From positions 1 through 37,032 of the forward strand of contig JBOGED010000282.1 of the NCBI GenBank assembly GCA_050743625.1: a stretch of DNA of 37,032 nucleotides, written 5' to 3'. Origin of the DNA: JBOGED01 sp050743625. GTDB lineage: Bacteria > Actinomycetota > Nitriliruptoria > Euzebyales > Egibacteraceae. The position numbers were made by a program, and so were the translations under genes. How positions within the stretch are numbered: the first letter of the stretch is position 1; every line of letters starts with the position of its first letter. A model generated the notes under the pieces. It saw only the letters and a program-made list of their open reading frames with translations. It had not been told where the DNA came from and did not search any database. This document shows, in pieces, positions 22,801-29,084 of this stretch.

Positions 22801-24460
22801 TGCGCCGCAGCGTGGTGTCCCGCCACTCGCGCATGTGGGTAAGAGGGATCGGTTCGCCGCCATCGCTCGAGTTCCAGCCGGAGAAGTCCTCGGCGAACAG
22901 CGCCGTGCCGATCTCGCGGTACCCGGCGTCGTAGATCTCCCGCCATTCGGCGATCTGCTCACGCTCCACGCGGCCGCGTTCAGCCGGCGCCGGATGTGTG
23001 GGGACGACATACGCGACGAGGCGTTTCACCCCGGGAACGCGGGTGTCATCGGCGATGACCGCGGCATATGCAACCTCAGGATGCGTACCGAGAACGATCT
23101 CGATCTCCCCGAGCTCGATACGGTAACCGCGGATCTTCACCTGCTCGTCGGCTCTGCCCACGAACTGCAACCGCTCGTCCACGGTCCAGCGCGCGAGGTC
23201 CCCCGTCCGGTACATCCGCGACCCCGGCGTCCCCACCGGCGCGCCAAAAGGATTGGCCACGAAACGTTCGGCTGTCAGGCGAGGACAGCCCAGATAGCCG
23301 CGGGCCAACCCCGCGCCCGCCACGTACAACTCCCCCACCGCACCGGGAGGAACCGGCCGCAAATCGGGACCCAGGACGAACACTCGCACGTTTCGCATCG
23401 GTCGCCCTATGACTGGGTGGCATGAGTCCCCCACCCGCGCCATCACCGCGGCGACCGTACATTCCGTCGGCCCATAGAAGTTGAAGGCCTCGACGCCTGC
23501 CGCCGACCGAAACGCATCCCAAAACGGCTGCGAAGCAGCCTCCCCACCGAATCCCACCGCGACCGGCCGCCACTGGCTACTGGTCAGCAGCCCTGCCGCC
23601 ACCAATGGCCGCAATTGTGAAGGCGTCGCTTCGACATAATCGATTCGACGCTCGACGACATAGGCCATCATTGCCTGTGGATCCCGCGATGTGATGTCAT
23701 CGATCACATGCAGCTGATGACCGCCGATCATCCACGACAACGGGTTCCACGACGCATCGAACGCGAACGAGAACACGTGCGCGACCCGAAGCCGCCGATT
23801 CTGCGCTCTCGCTACGGTTGGCGCGAGCACGTCCTCACAGTTGCGATAGAACAAATTCACCAGCGCTTGGTGCGGCACGACCACGCCCTTGGGACGTCCC
23901 GTCGAGCCGGACGTATAGATGACGTAAGCGGGGTGAAGGGGTGTGAGGGGTTGAGCGCGGTCGGCGTCGGTGGGATTGGCGCGCGGTTGTGAGGCAAGCG
24001 TTGGGGCGATACACGGATCGTCGAGGACGAGCCTTGGGGGATCTTCGGGTAAGGTGCTGACGGCGTCGGCAACGGTGAGCACGCACGCTGCCGTGGCGTC
24101 ATCGAGCATGTAGGCGAGGCGATCGGCTGGGTAGCTCAGGTCGAGGGGAAGGTAGGCAGCTCCCGCCTTCAGGACGGCCAGCAGCGCAATGACCAGCTCG
24201 GTCGACCGCGGGAGCGCCAGCGCGACGATGCACTCGGGCCCGATTCCTCGACGCCCGAGCAGTCCAGCAAGCTGGTTGGCGCGAGCGTTCAGCTCCGTAT
24301 AGGTCAACGTAGTCTGCTCACACACCACCGCGGTAGCCTCCGGAGTGCGCCGCACCTGCTCCTCGAACAGGGCGGGCAGGGTCGACTGGGGCACGGTCAA
24401 GGCGGTGTCAGTCCACTTCTCCGTCACTCGACGGCACTCTTCGGTCGTGAGGACGGCCAT
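19844..24460 (-). CDS. Starter NRPS module A-MT-T-E
   Basis: 1538 residues forming a single loading module with no condensation domain. The adenylation domain runs from about 20 to 950 (phosphate loop YTSGSTGRPKG near 182). A SAM-dependent N-methyltransferase is inserted between A8 and A9 at about 500-830 (VLEIGVGTG 567-575, NSVIQYFP further on). A carrier domain has Ser992 (GGDSI), and a full epimerase follows at 1045-1520 with HHLIVDG near 1177. It should activate residue 1, N-methylate it, epimerise it and pass the D-form to the next protein, whose first C domain is of the DCL type. My hand-read code is DANEGGFVAK, which I do not recognise; Glu at the fourth position suggests a basic substrate such as an ornithine derivative. 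The stop overlaps the next gene's ATG by 4 bp. Just upstream of the ATG, in frame, is a stop followed by codons for PPIGR, which resembles a C-A linker. An iron box lies about 170 nt upstream. Confidence 0.95.
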   Translation of the reverse strand: MAVLTTEECRRVTEKWTDTALTVPQSTLPALFEEQVRRTPEATAVVCEQTTLTYTELNARANQLAGLLGRRGIGPECIVALALPRSTELVIALLAVLKAGAAYLPLDLSYPADRLAYMLDDATAACVLTVADAVSTLPEDPPRLVLDDPCIAPTLASQPRANPTDADRAQPLTPLHPAYVIYTSGSTGRPKGVVVPHQALVNLFYRNCEDVLAPTVARAQNRRLRVAHVFSFAFDASWNPLSWMIGGHQLHVIDDITSRDPQAMMAYVVERRIDYVEATPSQLRPLVAAGLLTSSQWRPVAVGFGGEAASQPFWDAFRSAAGVEAFNFYGPTECTVAAVMARVGDSCHPVIGRPMRNVRVFVLGPDLRPVPPGAVGELYVAGAGLARGYLGCPRLTAERFVANPFGAPVGTPGSRMYRTGDLARWTVDERLQFVGRADEQVKIRGYRIELGEIEIVLGTHPEVAYAAVIADDTRVPGVKRLVAYVVPTHPAPAERGRVEREQIAEWREIYDAGYREIGTALFAEDFSGWNSSDGGEPIPLTHMREWRDTTLRRIRELLRDHRHADRVLEIGVGTGLLLSGLARECGSYWATDFSSPVVDKLRADMRRDPDLGRRVELRCQPAHLTDGLPAAFFDLVIINSVIQYFPNISYLTDALTKVMALIAPGGAVFVGDVRNLRLARCFHTTVALSRSGDTTDPVQVRQAVERNIRQERELLVDPDYFSYLTERVPDLGGVDIRIKRGRFHNELTCYRYDVVLHKGPTDAVPLANAPKLAWKAECAHTDALAAYLKTHRPDRLRVVRIPNPRIASKVAAMRALERNGAVDAGDTSGGVEPETIHGVGECLGYQVATTWSDADDGSYDALFVAVRNAVSTPVTGTYAPSAKAGRALATYANHPATASRAAALVSRLRAHLEERLPDYMMPAALVVLDRLPRTVNGKLDVKALPSPDPVPATPSPPPQSPPQALLCTLFAEVLGLDRVGIDDNFFALGGDSIVSIQLVNRARRAGLVITPREVFQHKTVARLAAIAAPSERAMAEEQGAGIGLVPLTPIMHWLCELGSPIDGFCQSMELQAPCDLSGDRLAAIVQAVLDHHEVLRSRLTCADAEWMLEITPQGTVNAETCIRHIDVTGLDPRSIRTVITKQMEAARRRLNPKAGVMVQVVWFDAGTDLPGRILLIFHHLIVDGMSWRILLPDLAMAWETAVTGGRPRLDPSGTSFRRWAQRLNAHARDPSRIEELPLWTQVLNQGDPLLTDKPLDPPRDVCATARHLTLTLAAPRTAPLLTRVPGAFHAGINDVLLTGLAVAVVDWRWRRGRGQDSAVLINVEGHGREEIIDGVDLSRTIGWFTSVFPVRLDPGPLDWDEVWDGGPALGRAFKHVKEQLRTLPDNGVGYGLLRYLNAETGPVLAALTSPQILFNYLGRFAVGGSAGEAGDWTVPLDANALGDASDPGMPMTHCVEINALTRDYAGGPELNVTWSWPDAVLSEEQVRDLAETWFRVLDALVMHTAQTDAGGHTPSDLPLVSLSQAEIDQLEAEWRMSR

Positions 24461-24631
24461 CCGCCCGATCGGCGGTCAGGGTGAGCTGGGGTCATCGGTG
24501 GTGCTCCAAGGTGTCCGGCCAGGGGCCCCGCTGCCCATACGGCGCGCAAAAGACACCGCGTATGCTTCTGGTCCCCTGGAGTGCAGAGCGGTCCGCGCCC
24601 CTTCTGGGCCGTCTAGTACGCCAGCGTTAAT

Positions 24632-24650
24632 AGAGGGCAGCCTAACCTTA
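24632..24650 (-). promoter_or_regulatory. IdeR/DmdR-type iron box upstream of the NRPS operon
   Basis: On the minus strand this reads TAAGGTTAGGCTGCCCTCT, matching 14 of 19 positions of the IdeR consensus TTAGGTTAGGCTAACCTAA that I recall; the left half matches 11 of 12 and the right half is poor. It is directly followed on that strand by TATTAA, a plausible -10 element, so a bound iron-loaded repressor would cover the promoter. It lies between the binding-protein stop and the starter NRPS, in an otherwise empty 217-bp gap. This implies that the NRPS operon has its own iron-repressed promoter. Confidence 0.65.
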
Positions 24651-24677
24651 TTAGCAGCTCACGTCAATGCTTGCCCC

Positions 24678-25727
24678 TCACGGCACGATGTCGGGGTTCG
24701 CGCTCTTTACCGCCTCGGCGATCAGCTCGATGTCCTCGGCGTAGAGCTGAAAGCTCCAATTTTCGTGCCCTTCCCACGCCACGAGCTGCCCTGCCTCGAC
24801 CGCGGGGAGCGTTCGCCAGGTGGGAATCTTGGCGAGGTCATCAAGGCTGAGCGAAACGGGTCGGTTGTCGTAAAGGATGAGGTCAGCCGCGTATTTGTCG
24901 GCAAACTCGAAGCTGACGATGTCCCAGAACGGGTCGTCTCCGCCCGGCTCAATGAGGTCCAGACCCCACTGCTGGTACTGGCGTAGCGCGGGAAAAGCCG
25001 CCGGCTTGGCGAAATAGAGCTGGTCGTAGGCGCCAATGGCGAGAGCCCGCAGGCCGGGCTTGCTCGCGACCGCCGCGCGCAGCTCCTCCACCGCCTCGTC
25101 GAAGCGGTCACGAGCGGCTACCAGCTCCGGAGTGTTGAGATCCGCGTCCAGCGACTCCGCCAGCTCTTCGAAGCGACCGATTACCGCGGTGGGATCCTTG
25201 GTCCCGTCGATCGCCACGATCGGCGCGATCGCTTGCGCCTGCGCCTGTTGTCCGGCATCGGCGAACCCAGAGGCGACCTCAGGCTCGTCAGGATCGAAGG
25301 CGGTGACGATCAGGTCGGGCCTCAAAGCCGCCATCTTCTCCATGTTGATCTCGCCGTAGACCTCGCCCACTGGCTCGATTCCGCTTAGGTCGACGCCGGA
25401 CAGTTGCGGGTTCTCGGCCAGTGGCGAGACGGCGAAGATCCCGACTGGATCGATCCCCAGGTACCACAACGCCGAGCCAGCCGTCTCGTACGCGACCACC
25501 CGCTGTGGATGTGACTCGAGCGAGACCCTCACACCGCGGTCGTCAGTGAACGTCCAAGGACGCTCTTGCTCCTCTGAGACCGCCATGGCTCCGGCGGTGG
25601 TCCCCCCGCCTTGCGGATCTGGAGCCGAGGACGCGTCGCGCTGAACGCCGCATGCGGCGAGCAGGCCCGCCGCGAGCGCTCCGATCACCATGGCGACGAA
25701 CCATCGCGGAGCCGTACGAACGGTCAT
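24678..25727 (-). CDS. Siderophore-binding lipoprotein (FecB/FhuD-type)
   Basis: 349 residues. A basic N-terminus and hydrophobic stretch lead to a lipobox LLAAC with the lipidated cysteine at residue 26, so the protein is anchored on the outer face of the membrane. After a Gly/Ser/Thr-rich linker, the periplasmic-binding fold of the ferric siderophore family (PF01497-type) starts near 70, with the typical pattern RVVAYETAGSALWYLGI and later DLIVTAFDPDEPE. It should capture the ferric siderophore for an ABC importer; no importer permease or ATPase gene is in this window. The ATG follows a strong AAGGAGGAG site. The gene heads the minus-strand side of a divergent promoter region shared with mbtH. 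The hydroxamate specificity is inferred from the neighbours. Confidence 0.9.
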   Translation of the reverse strand: MTVRTAPRWFVAMVIGALAAGLLAACGVQRDASSAPDPQGGGTTAGAMAVSEEQERPWTFTDDRGVRVSLESHPQRVVAYETAGSALWYLGIDPVGIFAVSPLAENPQLSGVDLSGIEPVGEVYGEINMEKMAALRPDLIVTAFDPDEPEVASGFADAGQQAQAQAIAPIVAIDGTKDPTAVIGRFEELAESLDADLNTPELVAARDRFDEAVEELRAAVASKPGLRALAIGAYDQLYFAKPAAFPALRQYQQWGLDLIEPGGDDPFWDIVSFEFADKYAADLILYDNRPVSLSLDDLAKIPTWRTLPAVEAGQLVAWEGHENWSFQLYAEDIELIAEAVKSANPDIVP

Positions 25728-25873
25728 GGTGCTCCTCCTTCTCGACGGCGGGCCTCATAGAGGCCGCACGATCGGGAATTGTCCGCCCAAAGCCACGGTC
25801 GTCAGACCTTCCTGAAGAAACCGCAGAGCGTCAGGCCTGCCCTGGTGACTTGCGTCCCACCCGTCGCCGCCCC

Positions 25874-25892
25874 TTAAGTAAAGCTGCCCTCT
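25874..25892 (+). promoter_or_regulatory. Iron-box-like promoter element facing mbtH
   Basis: TTAAGTAAAGCTGCCCTCT matches the IdeR consensus at only 12 of 19 positions, but it shares the exact 14-mer GCTGCCCTCTATTA (25883-25896) with the element in front of the NRPS operon (24628-24641, minus strand). In both places the core is followed toward the target operon and ends in TATTA, a likely -10 box. The shared core suggests common control of the two siderophore operons. Confidence 0.55.
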
Positions 25893-26022
25893 ATTAGATG
25901 TCAACCCCTCGATTCGGCGAACCTTGCGCTCCGGAGCTCCATTACCGCACCCGATGGGAGCCGTGAGTCGGCGCCCCGACGGCGCTGCTATTCCCTGGCG
26001 AACCCTTGATCCGGAGCGAGTA

Positions 26023-26042
26023 GAAGGTTACTGTAAACCTTC
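26023..26042. promoter_or_regulatory. Inverted repeat just upstream of mbtH
   Basis: GAAGGTT and AACCTTC form perfect 7-bp arms separated by ACTGTA, ending 20 nt before the mbtH ATG. GGTT...AACC resembles iron-box half sites with spacing one base longer than the consensus. It could be a second repressor site, or a small hairpin in the mRNA leader. Confidence 0.5.
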
Positions 26043-26062
26043 CTTAACAAAGCGGGTGGACG

Positions 26063-26281
26063 ATGGCCAACCCATTCGAGAACCCTGACGGCACATACCT
26101 GGCGCTCGTCAACGACGAGGGGCAGTATTCGCTGTGGCCAGCCTTCGTGGAGGTGCCGGCGGGCTGGACGGTCGCGCACGAGCGGGACACGCGCCAGGCC
26201 TGCCTGGAATATATCGAGGTGCACTGGACGGACATGCGGCCGAGAAGCTTGGCCGAGGCTATGGACGGTCCGGCGTCTTGA
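26063..26281 (+). CDS. mbtH: MbtH-like NRPS chaperone
   Basis: 72 residues, the normal MbtH length. It has the hallmark NPFENPDG start, the SLWPAFVEVPAGW core (S-LWP and P-GW with the two conserved tryptophans) and the C-terminal pattern CLEYIEVHWTDMRPRSL. MbtH proteins bind adenylation domains and are needed for folding or activity of many of them, so this one probably serves the two NRPS proteins encoded on the other strand. A purine-rich GGGTGG precedes the ATG. It is followed after 13 nt by the ornithine monooxygenase, with which it must be cotranscribed. Identification is secure; the symbol is the family name. Confidence 0.96.
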   Translation: MANPFENPDGTYLALVNDEGQYSLWPAFVEVPAGWTVAHERDTRQACLEYIEVHWTDMRPRSLAEAMDGPAS

Positions 26282-26294
26282 CCGCCCAGGTCCT

Positions 26295-27641
26295 GTGAGC
26301 CTTTCCGAAATGTCATGCCCTGTTCTCGACCTACTCGGCATCGGGTTCGGGCCGTCCAACCTCGCGCTGGCGATCGCGCTGGACGAGCACAACCGCACTG
26401 GCGCCGACATCCTCCGGTCGTGCTTCTTCGAGAAGCAGCCCCGGTTCGGCTGGCATCGGGGAATGTTGATCGACGACGCCACCATGCAAGTGTCGTTTTT
26501 GAAGGACCTCGTCACGCTGCGTGATCCCGCGAGCGACTTCAGCTTCCTGTCCTATCTGCACCGCAAGGGCCGCCTCCTCGACTTCATAAACCACAAGATC
26601 CTCTACCCTTCGCGCGTCGAGTTCCACGACTACCTGGAGTGGGCCGCTGGCAGGGTGACAGACCTCGTCGAGTACGGCAGCGAGGTCCTCGACGTTCACC
26701 CGGTGATCAACGGCGAGGCTGTGACCTGCTTCGACGTGATGGTCCGCCGGGGCGGCGCTTCGGGTCAGGTCGTCGCACATCGGGCCCGTAACATCGTCGT
26801 CGCTGTCGGCCTCGAGCCGAGACTCCCGCCGGGCGTGCGGCTGTCCGAACGGGTGTGGCACAACCTCGACCTCCTCGACCGCGTGGAGACGCTGGCCAAG
26901 GCGGTCTGTCCTCGCCGTTTCGTCGTGGTCGGCGCGGGCCAAAGCGCCGCCGAGGTCACTGAGTACCTCCACCGGCGATTCCCGGACGCCCAGGTGTGCG
27001 CGGTGTTCGCCCGCTACGGTTATGCGCCAGCCGACGACACGCCCTTCGCGAACCGCATCTTCGACCCAGAGGCGATCGACCTCTACTTCGATGCTCCCCG
27101 GGACGTCAAACAGCGGCTGTTCGACTACCACCGCAACACCAACTACTCGGTGGTCGACGGCGAACTGATCGACGAGCTGTACCGGCGTGTCTACCAGGAG
27201 AAGGTCCATGGACTTCAGCGGCTGCACATTATGAACGCCTCGCGGGTCATTCGCGGAGAGACCACCGGCGAGGGCGTCAACGTCACGGTGGAGTACCTGC
27301 CGACCGGCCAGCGCACCGTGCTGGAATCGGACGCGCTCATCTATGCCACGGGCTACCGACCGGTCGATACGGTGCGCCTGCTCGGCGAGGCGGGCCGGCT
27401 GTGCCTGCGTGATGAGGGGATGGTGCGGGTCACGCGCGACTACCGCATCGTGACGTCAACCCCGATCCAAGGCGGGATCTACCTCCAAGGTGGCACTGAA
27501 CACGCCCACGGCATCACGTCGACGCTGCTATCCGCCGCCGCCGTGCGCTCAGCCGAGATCCTCCACTCGATCCTCAAACGCGGCGCACCCGCCAACCCCG
27601 CGCAACGCGAGCCGGTAACCGTCCTCGGCAAACACCGCTGA
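26295..27641 (+). CDS. L-ornithine N5-monooxygenase
   Basis: 448 residues of the flavin- and NADPH-dependent N-hydroxylating monooxygenase family (PvdA, SidA, CchB). The FAD-binding loop is GIGFGPSN at 15-22, the substrate and flavin region MQVSFLKDLVTLRDP follows, the NADPH loop VGAGQSAAE lies near 213-221, and the ATGY signature near 350. It converts L-ornithine to N5-hydroxyornithine, the hydroxamate precursor that the NRPS module with code DMENLGLINK should activate and that the formyltransferase should modify. Lysine as substrate is possible by family but less likely given that code. The start is GTG at 26295; an internal ATG at 26310 would still keep the FAD loop. The gene follows mbtH closely and ends convergently with the minus-strand nucleotidyltransferase remnant. 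Confidence 0.93.
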   Translation: MSLSEMSCPVLDLLGIGFGPSNLALAIALDEHNRTGADILRSCFFEKQPRFGWHRGMLIDDATMQVSFLKDLVTLRDPASDFSFLSYLHRKGRLLDFINHKILYPSRVEFHDYLEWAAGRVTDLVEYGSEVLDVHPVINGEAVTCFDVMVRRGGASGQVVAHRARNIVVAVGLEPRLPPGVRLSERVWHNLDLLDRVETLAKAVCPRRFVVVGAGQSAAEVTEYLHRRFPDAQVCAVFARYGYAPADDTPFANRIFDPEAIDLYFDAPRDVKQRLFDYHRNTNYSVVDGELIDELYRRVYQEKVHGLQRLHIMNASRVIRGETTGEGVNVTVEYLPTGQRTVLESDALIYATGYRPVDTVRLLGEAGRLCLRDEGMVRVTRDYRIVTSTPIQGGIYLQGGTEHAHGITSTLLSAAAVRSAEILHSILKRGAPANPAQREPVTVLGKHR

Positions 27642-27661
27642 GCACGCCACTCGGCGTGGCG

Positions 27662-27679
27662 CCGGCGGAACCGCGCCGG
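27662..27679. terminator. Weak hairpin between convergent genes
   Basis: CCGGCG and CGCCGG form a 6-bp G/C stem with a 6-nt loop 20 nt after the monooxygenase stop. There is no T-run, so it is only a possible terminator for the mbtH operon. Confidence 0.3.
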
Positions 27680-27693
27680 ACGTGAATGTGGGA

Positions 27694-28140
27694 TCAGCGC
27701 TCTTCGAGGGCCGCGATGTCGGCCAGATCTTGGGGTCTCCCGGAAGCTCGCTTGTTTCTCACGAGGTGCACGATGTCAATGAACGGCACGAGTAGGCCGT
27801 CGAGCTCGATCTCGACCATGGTTCGCCAACAATCGCCGAACTCGACCCCGTCAATGCTGGTGAGAAGATAAATCCGCTTGGGTGGATGGCCGAGCTGAAT
27901 CACCGTGCCAGGCTCCGCGAAGTCCGTCGCCGAAAGCCCGAGAGAGCCGAACCCGAAATCGGTCAACGCCTCGATAAGGCGCCGCGCGTTCTCGGAGTCG
28001 AGCTATATCCAGACGTCGAGATCCTTCGTGAAACGCGGATGCCCGTGTGCGGCGAGCGCGTAGCCGCCGACGATGAGGAAGCGAACCTCATGGGCGGCGC
28101 AGCACTCGATAAACTCTTTGAAGTCTGGGTCCAGCCGCAT
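27694..28140 (-). pseudogene. Nucleotidyltransferase-like gene with an in-frame amber codon
   Basis: The full frame would give about 147 residues. The first part (28140-28003) encodes FIECCAAHEVRFLIVGGYALAAHG followed by RFTKDLDVWI, the GG(x) and DxD-type region of small nucleotidyltransferases of the DUF6036/AbiEii-like kind. A TAG at 28003-28005 follows, and the same frame then continues as LDSENARRLIEALTDFGFGSLGL through RKNKRASGRPQDLADIAALEER-like C-terminal residues typical of the family. No base need be added or removed, so a single nonsense change explains the break. The ATG at 28140 overlaps the small upstream gene. Read without suppression, the product is 45 residues long and probably inactive. 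Readthrough or a separate downstream start cannot be excluded from sequence. Confidence 0.8.
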
Positions 28141-28279
28141 CGCGCCATCCGTAGTACTCAGCTCGGAGCAACTGCACGTGGTGAACCCGGTCCCCCGGTG
28201 GCTGTGATCGCCAGTACGCGAGGTTTCTCTCACTATCGTGCAGTCGCCTCTTCTCGACGTACTTCGCTATCCCCGGCAC
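28088..28279 (-). CDS. Small protein paired with the nucleotidyltransferase gene
   Basis: 63 residues from a GTG start 38 nt after the stop of the upstream FAH-family gene. The sequence is rich in charged residues, with the pattern KYVEKRRLHDSERNLAYWRSQ, a PP turn, then RVHHVQLLRAEYYG and RLQRVYRVLRRP at the end. I recall short proteins of this shape (DxxYWxxxxPxERLxxVxxLRxxYYG...RLQRVxRV) encoded immediately before DUF6036-type nucleotidyltransferases, often overlapping them. Here the overlap is 53 bp in another frame. I have no function to offer; a toxin-antitoxin or defence-type pairing is only a guess. The start is uncertain because the frame stays open upstream into the neighbouring gene. 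Confidence 0.55.
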   Translation of the reverse strand: MPGIAKYVEKRRLHDSERNLAYWRSQPPGDRVHHVQLLRAEYYGWRDAAGPRLQRVYRVLRRP

Positions 28280-28317
28280 TCGCCCGTCGTAGCTGATGGG
28301 GCGTTTACCTCGGGTGA

Positions 28318-29082
28318 TCAGGTGTCCGCAACCGCGGGGTTTGACAGGGTGCCGATCCCCTCGACCTCGACATCGACGGTGTCCCCCGGCCGGATCGGGC
28401 CGACGCCCGAGGGGGTGCCGGTGAGGATCACGTCGCCGGGGAGCAGGGTCGTGAAGGCGGCGCAGTAGCTGATGATCGTGGGGATGTCGAAGATCAGGTC
28501 GGCGGTGGAGCCATGCTGGCGGACCTCCCCGTTGACCAGCGCGCGCACGCTCAGACCGTCGGAGGGGTCCAGCTCGGTCTCGATCCATGGGCCCAGCGGG
28601 CAGAACGTGTCGAAGCCTTTCGCCCGCGTCCACTGGCCGTCACGTCGCTGCAGGTCACGGGCGGTCACGTCGTTCGCGCAGGTGTAGCCAAGCACCGCGT
28701 CCAGCGCCTCGGCTGGGGACACCTTGCGCGTCAAGCGGCCGATCACGACCGCCAGCTCGGCCTCGTGGTGCACCAGCTCGGACAGCGCAGGCAGGCGGAT
28801 CTCGTCGCCCGGCCCCACCACCGCGGTCGCCGGCTTTGAGAAGATCAGCGGCTCGGCAGGGACCTCGCTGCCCAGCTCGGCGGCATGATCGGCGTAGTTC
28901 TTCCCGACACACAGGATCTTCGATGGGATGACCGGCGCGAGCAGCCGCACCTTCTCCAGCGGCGCGACCTGGTCGGTCAGCGACAGCTCACCGAACGGGT
29001 GGCCATCGACCAACACCACATACTCGTCGTGCACGACACCGAAGGCGGGCCCGTCGGGGTGGGCGACCCGCGTGATCCGCAT
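28318..29082 (-). CDS. Fumarylacetoacetate hydrolase (FAH) family protein
   Basis: 254 residues. The FAH fold is clear from ILCVGKNYADHAAELG, the metal-binding HHEAELAVVIG (E-x-E pattern), GYTCANDVTARDLQ, KGFDTFCPLGPW and the end PGDVILTGTPSGVGPIRPGD. Members cleave or decarboxylate acylpyruvate-type compounds with Mg2+ (fumarylpyruvate, acylpyruvate or oxaloacetate); the exact substrate cannot be read here. The ATG at 29082 begins the conserved MRITRVAHPDGPAFG start; a longer upstream frame runs into the neighbouring gene and is unlikely. Only 2 nt separate it from the ADP-ribosylglycohydrolase stop, so it is in the same operon. In many actinomycetes this gene lies between cimA and gltX; here the siderophore locus follows instead, which may mark an insertion point (inference). 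Confidence 0.9.
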   Translation of the reverse strand: MRITRVAHPDGPAFGVVHDEYVVLVDGHPFGELSLTDQVAPLEKVRLLAPVIPSKILCVGKNYADHAAELGSEVPAEPLIFSKPATAVVGPGDEIRLPALSELVHHEAELAVVIGRLTRKVSPAEALDAVLGYTCANDVTARDLQRRDGQWTRAKGFDTFCPLGPWIETELDPSDGLSVRALVNGEVRQHGSTADLIFDIPTIISYCAAFTTLLPGDVILTGTPSGVGPIRPGDTVDVEVEGIGTLSNPAVADT

Positions 29083-29084
29083 GA

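Larger units (their letters stand above)
25728..26062. promoter_or_regulatory. Divergent control region between binding protein and mbtH
   Basis: This 335-bp gap has no gene that I can support. It must hold the promoters for the minus-strand binding protein and the plus-strand mbtH-monooxygenase operon. It contains an iron-box-like element at 25874-25892 and an inverted repeat at 26023-26042, listed separately. It is less G/C-rich than the flanking genes, as expected of a regulatory region. Confidence 0.7.

Noticed and set aside
28141..28233. Longer start for the nucleotidyltransferase remnant
   Set aside because: The added residues (from MRETSRTGDH) look unlike the family, while MRLDPDFKEF at 28140 fits its usual start.
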